From IMG/VR virus record IMGVR_UViG_3300043427_003765, positions 1 to 30,970 of that record: a DNA stretch of 30,970 nucleotides; one strand, given 5' to 3'. How positions within the stretch are numbered: the stretch's first letter is position 1; every line of letters begins with the position of its first letter. Of the stretch, positions 20,579 through 26,604 are shown one piece after another. The notes under the pieces were generated by a model. The model did no database searches. It saw nothing but the letters and a program-made list of their open reading frames with translations, and was not told the origin of the DNA. Origin of the DNA: a virus. A program made the position numbers and the translations under genes.

Positions 20579-21205
20579 ATGGCTGAACGTACTATCGTTG
20601 ATATTGGCAAATACTTACAAAGGTTTGGCCTAAATATCGGAGAGCATCCTCAGTTTGGAGGCGTAGGTAAAGGTCACTCTCCTACTGGATACCATCCAAC
20701 AGGAGAAGCTATTGATGTACGTGATTGGCGCCCTGACGTTGCTCCTGCTTACGAAGGAGGTAAGCCAATTCCTTGGAAGCAGAGAACAGGAGAGCTTTCT
20801 TGGAGAGCCAAACAGCTTGGCTTATTTAATGAAGCCTTGGGACCCGGGGACAAAGGTCACGATACACACGTGCACTTAGCTTTGGCAGGTAAGAAATACA
20901 TCCCCGAAAATCAACTTGAATGGCTTGCTACAGGACGCTGGAAAACACCAGAAGGTAAGTTGTCAGACGTAATGCCCACCGTCAGTCAACCCGTGTCGTC
21001 AGAAAATGCAGGATCAGTGTCAGAAGCCACTGCGCTTGCCGGTTTATTTGGTGGACTGCTAAATATGATGCCAAAGCAAAAAACATTGCAAGAGCAGTTA
21101 ATGGAAACCGCAATATCAAGTGCACTGTCGCCAAAAAAATCAAATACGTCTTCCTTGCTGGACCTAGCTCGTTCTGGTCCGCTTGATGAAATTATCTACG
21201 GATAA
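20579..21205 (+). CDS. M15-type peptidase (D-Ala-D-Ala carboxypeptidase/endopeptidase-like)
   Basis: I take the ATG at 20579 (208 residues, starting MAERTIVDIGKYLQRFGLNI); an ATG at 20561 overlaps the TAGAAT box. Metal-ligand patterns of the M15/VanY-like fold are visible: GYHPTGEAIDV with His at about 39 and Asp at 46, and DTHVHLAL with His at 97 and 99. Such enzymes cut peptide crosslinks of peptidoglycan. The catalytic part fills about residues 1-125; the remaining 80 residues are linker and helices. No signal peptide is present. It lies among virion genes and far from the lysozyme gene, so it is probably a virion-borne enzyme that opens the wall at entry. Confidence 0.75.
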   Translation: MAERTIVDIGKYLQRFGLNIGEHPQFGGVGKGHSPTGYHPTGEAIDVRDWRPDVAPAYEGGKPIPWKQRTGELSWRAKQLGLFNEALGPGDKGHDTHVHLALAGKKYIPENQLEWLATGRWKTPEGKLSDVMPTVSQPVSSENAGSVSEATALAGLFGGLLNMMPKQKTLQEQLMETAISSALSPKKSNTSSLLDLARSGPLDEIIYG

Positions 21206-21213
21206 CTAGCGTT

Positions 21214-21219
21214 TATAAT
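21214..21219 (+). promoter_or_regulatory. TATAAT box before 21242
   Basis: A perfect TATAAT ends 22 bases before the GTG at 21242. No good -35 is seen at 17 bases. Confidence 0.5.
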
Positions 21220-21241
21220 TAAAAACATACGGAAGTAAGCT

Positions 21242-21703
21242 GTGCAACTCAGCGATTTTGATAAGAGTAGGGTCCGGTATCATCTGGGCTACTTCACGGT
21301 TTCCGTGCCAGCGGGCGACTATGCTCGCTTGGAAGAAGCAATGAATACCGTTCCGGATTCATACTTCTACGACAAGATCGTCATTCAGATTGGTCGTTGC
21401 GATACGGCCGAGAAGAAAACAGAAGTTGCAACATCGCCTTCCACTCGGTTAGAAAGCATCGTTGGGGATGTGGACCGTACAATTCGGTCTAGTAATGCCA
21501 AGGAAGCTCTCAAGGTTTGGGATGAGATTTATCTCTACGAGACCAACCGTTTAGCCGGTATCCTTTACGTACCTAACTACAAGGATCCGTTCCAAGCTCG
21601 TTACCGTTACGAGCGCTCTGGCGCTGAGTTTATTCAGGCGCTACCAGGCCCGGCTGATACGGCTGTGGGTTCTCGCATCTATTTACATGAGGTTTGGAGG
21701 TAA
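21242..21703 (+). CDS. Candidate head-tail connector/adaptor protein
   Basis: This 153-residue protein starts (GTG) MQLSDFDKSRVRYHLGYFTV. It reads as a compact alpha/beta domain: DYARLEEAMNTVPDSYFYDK, then a helix with RLESIVGDVDRTIRSSNAKE, and a C-terminal YKDPFQARYRYERSGAEFIQ. Small proteins of 130-160 residues placed after head genes and before tail genes are usually connectors, and the N-terminal D-K-S-R-V-R-Y-H-L-G pattern is one I associate with conserved cyanophage structural proteins. No exact family is claimed. Its last codons hold GGAGG, the ribosome site of the next gene, so the two are coupled. Confidence 0.6.
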   Translation: MQLSDFDKSRVRYHLGYFTVSVPAGDYARLEEAMNTVPDSYFYDKIVIQIGRCDTAEKKTEVATSPSTRLESIVGDVDRTIRSSNAKEALKVWDEIYLYETNRLAGILYVPNYKDPFQARYRYERSGAEFIQALPGPADTAVGSRIYLHEVWR

Positions 21704-21705
21704 TC

Positions 21706-22641
21706 ATGAACCGTAAGCCAAATACAAGCGTCGCTGCTCAGCAACGTGCAAGAGAACAACAGGCTGTTCTTGATAGGCTCCGTTCAGGTGGATCAATTGC
21801 GGGTGCAAAACCTGCCAATCCACTTATTGGCGGAATCCAATCTCTTTTCGGCGGCGCAGGTGCAGGTACCATCCCTACGCTCAATGCAGCACAGCTTGGA
21901 GGGCAAGAAGTTTTAATGAATAGAGGCGGCTGGAGCACAAATGTTGCAGGCAGTGGCCCTATTAATGTTGGTGGACAAACTTGGTATCCAGCACAAAGCG
22001 GACAAGATTTAGTTTACAAACGTGCCCCTGGTGCAGTTGGCGGTCAATACGGAAGCATTTTCTCAAAAGATCAGTCTTCCCCTCCGGAGACTGCAGTCCC
22101 CCCAGGTTCTGTCAATCCCCCTGGCGCACAACCCCCCGCCACCTCTCCTGCCCCTAAGTTATCCCCAGAAGAACAGGCCTACAACCAAGAGCGCTCTCGT
22201 ATTGCTCAGTTAACCGCACAAAATCCTGAATTCCAGAGTATTGGTCAACTTCGCAATGATCTGCGTGACCAAGGCATGGCTATTTGGGCTCAGAAAAATC
22301 GAGCATTAGCCGAGAAAGTGAAACCTGGTCAATCTGGTTACGACGCTATTCAAAAAGCTTTGTATCCAGGCGGCACACCACTCCCCGCACTTCCCGCTGA
22401 ATCGGAAGCGATGCTTAATGCAATCGCTCCAGTGGACGCAACAGGTATTCGTCCAAATGTCACGCCGATGCCAGGACAACTTCCTGCATTCGGTACTGCA
22501 TCTGACTTGATGTATCAAGCTGTCATTGGCAATGGCTCTGCTTTTACACCTATGTCACAACAGCCGGCAACTCCTCAAGACAAAGCTCAGGATCTTGCCG
22601 AAGCTTTTAGGCAGGCTATGCTTGCACGTATTACTAAATAA
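21706..22641 (+). CDS. Pro/Gly-rich virion-region protein
   Basis: The ATG at 21706 follows GGAGG by six bases, a strong ribosome site, and is preferred over a TTG four codons upstream. The 311-residue product starts MNRKPNTSVAAQQRAREQQA. It has a basic helical N-terminus, a Gly-rich segment (about 45-75), a beta-like piece (INVGGQTWYPAQSGQDLVYK), a Pro-rich linker (about 125-160) and a helical C-terminal third (YNQERSRIAQLTAQNPEFQS). The modular layout suggests a structural linker or tail component. It has no recognised family. A 215-base non-coding stretch follows. Confidence 0.65.
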   Translation: MNRKPNTSVAAQQRAREQQAVLDRLRSGGSIAGAKPANPLIGGIQSLFGGAGAGTIPTLNAAQLGGQEVLMNRGGWSTNVAGSGPINVGGQTWYPAQSGQDLVYKRAPGAVGGQYGSIFSKDQSSPPETAVPPGSVNPPGAQPPATSPAPKLSPEEQAYNQERSRIAQLTAQNPEFQSIGQLRNDLRDQGMAIWAQKNRALAEKVKPGQSGYDAIQKALYPGGTPLPALPAESEAMLNAIAPVDATGIRPNVTPMPGQLPAFGTASDLMYQAVIGNGSAFTPMSQQPATPQDKAQDLAEAFRQAMLARITK

Positions 22642-22856
22642 TCCCTTGGCATTGCTTTGCATGTAAGTCCAACCAGCTGGATACGAATCGTCGATTCACG
22701 GAGGCCAGCGTTGTTGCTTTAGACCCATGATTCTTTGCCCTAAGTTTGTCAAACAAATCCTTCTGTATTTAGCCACGACCCTGGCGCTGCAGACAGTATT
22801 TATTCCTGGTCTTAGGGCAAGTTCAAACTGGGTAGGAGAATAAGACAGACAAGAAG
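22642..22856 (+). other. Non-coding stretch with a candidate structured RNA (22735-22820)
   Basis: This is the longest gap in the rightward block, and no frame in it looks coding. A perfect 10-bp inverted repeat, TTGCCCTAAG (22735-22744) and CTTAGGGCAA (22811-22820), closes a 66-base interior. The interior contains a small hairpin, TTTGT / ACAAA (22745-22757), and a second arm with outer pairs CTGT / ACAG (22763-22766, 22793-22796) and inner pairs GCCA / TGGC (22772-22775, 22782-22785). Further left are a palindrome, CCAGCTGG, and GAATCG-T-CGATTC. The fold is multi-branched but does not match a tRNA cloverleaf. Confidence 0.45.
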
Positions 22857-23522
22857 ATGTCACTTGATCCCAACGCTCTTATTATTGCCAAGCGCATGCA
22901 GGCCGCTGGGTACACGCGCGGCCAGATTGCTGGTGCCCTTGGTAATTTTCAGCTTGAGTCTGGCTTTAATCCTCGCATCAACGAAGGTGGCAAGGTTGGC
23001 GCACCTTTAGGCGTTGGCGGGTTTGGTCTTGCTCAATGGACGGGTGGGAGACAAAGTGCTTTGGTTAATTTTGCCAAGCAGAAAGGATTGGATCCCGGCA
23101 GCATCGAAGCACAGGCTGATTTTCTTATTCATGAATTACAGGGTCCCGAGAAAAAAGCGGGCGAATATTTAAGAGGTGCTGTCTCGCCGGAAGAATCAGC
23201 GCGTCGCTTCTTAACAGAATATGAACGTGCAGGGATTCCCAAGACGGAACAACGCCAAAAAGCAGCTAGAGAAATCTATGAAAAATTAGGTTCTTTAGAA
23301 GGTCAACCTGTACAGCAACAAGGTTCGCCTTTGGTTGACCCACAGAAATTGTTAGCCGCTTTTGCGGGAGAGCTTCTAACAAATACAGGTGCTTCACGAA
23401 CAGATGTACTCGGTTTATTGAAGCAATTGCCTCCTGTCAGTCAAAATGTTTTTGATGCAGGACAATTGACTCCACAATCTCCTTACCTTAGTCAGCTAAC
23501 GAGACCATTGATCGGTTTATAA
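22857..23522 (+). CDS. Phage tail lysozyme-like protein
   Basis: This 221-residue protein starts MSLDPNALIIAKRMQAAGYT. Residues 8-140 match the build of the phage tail lysozyme domain (lysozyme-like superfamily): QIAGALGNFQLESGFNPRIN with the probable catalytic Glu at 34, then GGFGLAQWTGGRQSALVNFA and ADFLIHELQ. This domain hydrolyses peptidoglycan strands and is usually carried on the tail to let the tube through the wall. The C-terminal 80 residues are helical and probably dock it to the virion. It lies in the tail gene region, after a structured gap. Its stop codon is inside a TATAAT box. Confidence 0.8.
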   Translation: MSLDPNALIIAKRMQAAGYTRGQIAGALGNFQLESGFNPRINEGGKVGAPLGVGGFGLAQWTGGRQSALVNFAKQKGLDPGSIEAQADFLIHELQGPEKKAGEYLRGAVSPEESARRFLTEYERAGIPKTEQRQKAAREIYEKLGSLEGQPVQQQGSPLVDPQKLLAAFAGELLTNTGASRTDVLGLLKQLPPVSQNVFDAGQLTPQSPYLSQLTRPLIGL

Positions 23523-23523
23523 T
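23518..23523 (+). promoter_or_regulatory. TATAAT box overlapping the stop of 22857-23522
   Basis: A perfect TATAAT contains the stop TAA at 23520-23522 and ends 23 bases before the TTG at 23547. Confidence 0.5.
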
Positions 23524-23546
23524 AAACATAACTAGGAAGTAGAACA

Positions 23547-24329
23547 TTGTCTTCATCTGCAACAAACAAGCAGCCCTTGTTAATCGATCGTCCGTTATTC
23601 GATTCAGTTCGAGTAACCACACAGACGGTTGGCAGCTCTACTGCTAATACCCTCTTTGTTCAAGGTGGACAAGCACCGTCGATCTTGGTCGATATGGATG
23701 CTGCTGTACAGGAAGATAACAACAATGGTGGCGTTGTTGATTCGATTACCATTAGTCGCAACGACTTTTATCGTTCTCCTGACTACACGATCAATGCCTC
23801 TACTTCAGGTACCGTAATCTCCCTGGTTAGTGGACAAATTGTTCACGTAACAACCACAGGTGTTATTACTGCAACTACCCCGGCCAGTGGCGTTGGTTAC
23901 TACACATATACCGGTGCAACGACACTGACAGGCGTCAATACTGCCCTGCACTACTCAGGTGGTACATCGAGTGGATTTACGTACAACGGTGTCGCTTACG
24001 GCTATCAGCCTGCTGTTACCTTCGTGTTCTATCACACCCGTGGAACAACGGTACCTGTCCCTGCGTCAGGTGACTACCGCGTGCTGTTTGCAAAGACTCT
24101 CCCCGCCAACAGTGGCACAGTCGATTGCTCTGACCTGATGCCTCAATTAGCAGCCCCCGTGGCACAAGCAGGTAATACCACTGGTCTAGGCTCTACAGCT
24201 CCTTTACGCAACAAGGGCATCTACCTGGAACGAGGCGACCGTATTTACGTTGGTGTATTCCCAGATGGACCCAACATCTCTGGTTACACCCCTGGCGCAC
24301 ACATTGTCGCTCAAGGCGGTTTCTTCTAA
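23547..24329 (+). CDS. Beta-rich virion protein (tail or decoration type)
   Basis: A TTG start at 23547 gives 260 residues beginning (M)SSSATNKQPLLIDRPLFDSV. The protein is Thr/Gly/Ser/Val-rich with many predicted beta strands (SGTVISLVSGQIVHVTTTGV, YYTYTGATTLTGVNTAL) and ends with a conserved-looking segment (GIYLERGDRIYVGVFPDG). Composition and the C-terminal pattern fit a beta-sandwich virion protein, such as a tail or head surface protein. GGAAG lies nine bases before the start. It is followed two bases after its stop by the next tail-type gene, so the two are co-transcribed. Confidence 0.65.
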   Translation: MSSSATNKQPLLIDRPLFDSVRVTTQTVGSSTANTLFVQGGQAPSILVDMDAAVQEDNNNGGVVDSITISRNDFYRSPDYTINASTSGTVISLVSGQIVHVTTTGVITATTPASGVGYYTYTGATTLTGVNTALHYSGGTSSGFTYNGVAYGYQPAVTFVFYHTRGTTVPVPASGDYRVLFAKTLPANSGTVDCSDLMPQLAAPVAQAGNTTGLGSTAPLRNKGIYLERGDRIYVGVFPDGPNISGYTPGAHIVAQGGFF

Positions 24330-24331
24330 TC

Positions 24332-25861
24332 ATGGCCAAAAAGAGTGGAAACTCTTTTGGTAATTTCACTCAGTCAGTGGTTAGCTCTCCCAATGGGATA
24401 AAGCCGATCACGACTGAGTTTTCTCGTGGCTCAGTGCCGGACTCTATTTACGCAGCAAATAGGGAGTCAGCCTGGTCCAGATGGCGCCGTGGATATGAGT
24501 TAGCAACAGCTACTTTCTACGACAACAGCTATGAATATCCTTTCCAATACCAAATTCCCGTTCCATCAGGCACGCCAAGTTCTGTTGCAAATCCTGCACC
24601 TATTATTTCGGGGACGTTTGTAGGGTTTCCGACTAAGAATAAAGAGATGGGTATGCACTGGGCTGGCTGGCGTTACGCCGGTTCTATGCGTAGTGATCGA
24701 CTTGTTGATCCCATCACAACAAGTGGTCTTTACATTGAGTCAGTTACAGAAGATACTGAGAATTGGTATGTAAAGCTTGCGGGATCTTGGAGTACAGCGA
24801 ACCCGCTTCCTCCGCCTTTTTATGTTGCTGTTCCAGGAGTGCCAGGTGGTCTCACTCCGCTGAACAGTGAAATTATCGAAGATCGCGTCATTACTCCAGG
24901 TGGTCAAATTATTGACAAAGACACGATTGACCCTACAACACAAAAGCGGTATGGATATGTACAGGCCGTACTAACAGCCACAAATCCAACAACGGGCATC
25001 CTTACCTTACGCAAGGCTGGGTCCGTGCAGGTTACACCTGATCAAGAGTATTTAACTCCGTCCCCTATTGGCTTTACGCCTGGTCGATACATCATTACAG
25101 GAGCACGTTTTTGTTGTTCTTGCCAGGACTTTACGCACCGTGATTACGCATTTATGCGGGATATCACGAAGAGTATTAAGACGCGCTTCCCAAGAAGTGG
25201 CTTATCTTCTGTAAAACCAGGACGCTTTGAATTAACTAGGAGAGGTGGGGAGATTGATAACAGTGCCATGACACCTGGCAATGTCAATCGTCAAATGGAA
25301 GTTTATGCACCTTCTGGTTTCCAGCTTCCATACAATGTTGCTGACAGTGTCGTCAACAATAAAGCCACACGAGATAACCCAGGAATCTACGCTGATTTTG
25401 GTGCAACTTATATCAGGAGTACCGTGAATCCAGGCATAACAGGTGCCAGGGCAGAAGGCTTGCCTGGATACAATGATTACTCTGCTGAGCAAGGTGAGAT
25501 TACCTCATTGACAGACAACTGGGAACCACTGCTTGATGAGATGCGTTACTGCAAGCATATCTATGCACTTAAGTTTGCAGATAATACTTTTCCGCCAGAG
25601 CCTTCTGATTTTCCTGTCGGAAGGGAAAGTATGACAGCATGGGAGCAACGCCTTGTCGATCAAACCGAAAGTGAACAGCAATCAATTAAATCATCTCTGC
25701 TGAATAACTTTTCCCTGGCGCAGATGGATGTACCTCCTTACAACTGTCAGTCCGTGATGATGATGCCGATGATGCAGAAGCTATTTAATGTCCCACCAGA
25801 GTTTATCTTGATGCAAGGCTTTACGATGTTCGATAAAGACGGTAGGCCATACAAGCCATAA
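24332..25861 (+). CDS. Large virion protein with Cys-rich motif, tail type
   Basis: This 509-residue protein starts MAKKSGNSFGNFTQSVVSSP. It is mixed beta with many aromatic residues (YELATATFYDNSYEYPFQYQ, MGMHWAGWRYAGSM). At about 259-270 it has RFCCSCQDFTHRDYAF: the C-x-C-x-D-F-x-x-R arrangement resembles the N-terminal half of a SWIM-type zinc site, and a third Cys and a His may follow further on (CKHIYAL). The C-terminus is rich in Met (CQSVMMMPMMQKL). It is the last gene before a terminator, after a beta-rich virion protein; a tail tube, nozzle or adsorption component is plausible. The function is not established from sequence. Confidence 0.65.
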   Translation: MAKKSGNSFGNFTQSVVSSPNGIKPITTEFSRGSVPDSIYAANRESAWSRWRRGYELATATFYDNSYEYPFQYQIPVPSGTPSSVANPAPIISGTFVGFPTKNKEMGMHWAGWRYAGSMRSDRLVDPITTSGLYIESVTEDTENWYVKLAGSWSTANPLPPPFYVAVPGVPGGLTPLNSEIIEDRVITPGGQIIDKDTIDPTTQKRYGYVQAVLTATNPTTGILTLRKAGSVQVTPDQEYLTPSPIGFTPGRYIITGARFCCSCQDFTHRDYAFMRDITKSIKTRFPRSGLSSVKPGRFELTRRGGEIDNSAMTPGNVNRQMEVYAPSGFQLPYNVADSVVNNKATRDNPGIYADFGATYIRSTVNPGITGARAEGLPGYNDYSAEQGEITSLTDNWEPLLDEMRYCKHIYALKFADNTFPPEPSDFPVGRESMTAWEQRLVDQTESEQQSIKSSLLNNFSLAQMDVPPYNCQSVMMMPMMQKLFNVPPEFILMQGFTMFDKDGRPYKP

Positions 25862-25862
25862 A

Positions 25863-25891
25863 AAACGGCCCCATCACTGACAGGACCGTTT
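25863..25891 (+). terminator. Terminator-like hairpin between converging genes
   Basis: AAACGG (25863-25868) pairs with CCGTTT (25886-25891), with inner CC/GG after one mismatch and an 11-base loop. It lies directly after the stop at 25861. Read leftward it has a T run, so it may end the leftward HTH gene at least as well as the rightward unit. Confidence 0.6.
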
Positions 25892-25911
25892 CTGTATCCC
25901 CAGGCCGTCCC

Positions 25912-26130
25912 CTAGGCGGCCACTGGCATCATACCAGCTTTCGTGAGTTGCTTGCGTACTGCGGCTACGTTCCAGCGGTAGCTATCCCTGGAACGGGTCT
26001 CCGGAAATGCTGCGTAGTGCGGACCGAGCTTTAGGGTTCCGTCATCGCGGAATTTGAAGAGTGTCTTGCGGTCAATGCCAAGAAGTTCTTCGATCTTTTG
26101 GGCAGAGACCCAACCAGGATGCGAGGCCAT
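25912..26130 (-). CDS. Small helix-turn-helix DNA-binding protein (excisionase/MerR-like)
   Basis: This 72-residue leftward gene has its ATG at 26130 and starts MASHPGWVSAQKIEELLGID. The segment WVSAQKIEELLGIDRKTLFK is a winged HTH of the excisionase/MerR type, and the wing is probably in the piece DGTLKLGPHYAAF. A Trp near the end (SYRWNVAAVRKQLTKAG) is typical of such domains. It is the only leftward gene to the right of 2605. Upstream on the minus strand is TTGACT (about 26176-26181), a possible -35 element. It may repress a phage promoter or be a relic of an integrating element; no integrase gene is in the window. Confidence 0.7.
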   Translation of the reverse strand: MASHPGWVSAQKIEELLGIDRKTLFKFRDDGTLKLGPHYAAFPETRSRDSYRWNVAAVRKQLTKAGMMPVAA

Positions 26131-26265
26131 GAAGGCAGTAGTAGCAACTCTCTTACCTTACACAGAATCCCTCTGAAGTCAAGAGTCTTAATTGAAATTT
26201 CATCTTTATACCAAGAGCTGTAACAGTGTGGACAACTTAAAATAAATTAACGGCAATTGAAGAGC
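26131..26265. promoter_or_regulatory. Divergent promoter region between HTH and HNH genes
   Basis: This gap of 135 bases is AT-rich. The plus strand has TAAAATAAA at 26238-26246, ending the TANNAT hexamer 22 bases before the ATG at 26266. The minus strand has TTGACT as a possible -35 for the HTH gene. No inverted repeat long enough for an obvious operator is seen. Confidence 0.45.
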
Positions 26266-26604
26266 ATGTTTTGCAACGAGCACGAGCCCCTTGCCCTGCT
26301 AGTTGAATTAACGCCAAAACTTGCTAAGAAACGTTTTAGAGAAAGTATTTATCAAGCCTGGAACCATAAGTGTGGATACTGTGGTGAAACTGCTACCAGC
26401 CTTGATCACATTGTGCCTAGATTTAAGTCTGGTTCTTCCAATCGCCATAATTTACTTCCTTGTTGCCGGCGCTGCAATGCGCATAAAGGATCGGAAGATA
26501 TGAAGAGTTGGTTTGAAAAACAAACCTTTTTTTCTACAGAAACTCTTGATAGGATTGAAAGCTGGATCAAACAGGAATCTGTTTTTATTTTTGGTGAGTG
26601 CTAA
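26266..26604 (+). CDS. HNH endonuclease
   Basis: This 112-residue protein starts MFCNEHEPLALLVELTPKLA from the ATG at 26266; a TTG three codons upstream is possible. The HNH core is complete: C36-G-Y-C39, LDHIVPRFKSG with Asp47 and His48, HNLLPCCRRC with Asn62 and the second Cys pair C67/C70, and H73. Two Cys pairs bind a structural zinc, and His48 with Asn and His73 make the metal-dependent nick or cut. Free-standing HNH genes in phages are often homing endonucleases, or packaging helpers when next to terminase; this one is 13 kb away from the terminase, next to the only reversed gene of the right arm, which favours a mobile origin. The stop overlaps the next start (TAATG). Confidence 0.85.
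   Translation: MFCNEHEPLALLVELTPKLAKKRFRESIYQAWNHKCGYCGETATSLDHIVPRFKSGSSNRHNLLPCCRRCNAHKGSEDMKSWFEKQTFFSTETLDRIESWIKQESVFIFGEC

Noticed and set aside
22735-22820. tRNA or tRNA-like gene
   Set aside because: The closing stem has 10 pairs rather than 7, no TTC-containing T loop is in the right place, and no anticodon arm of 5 bp is seen.
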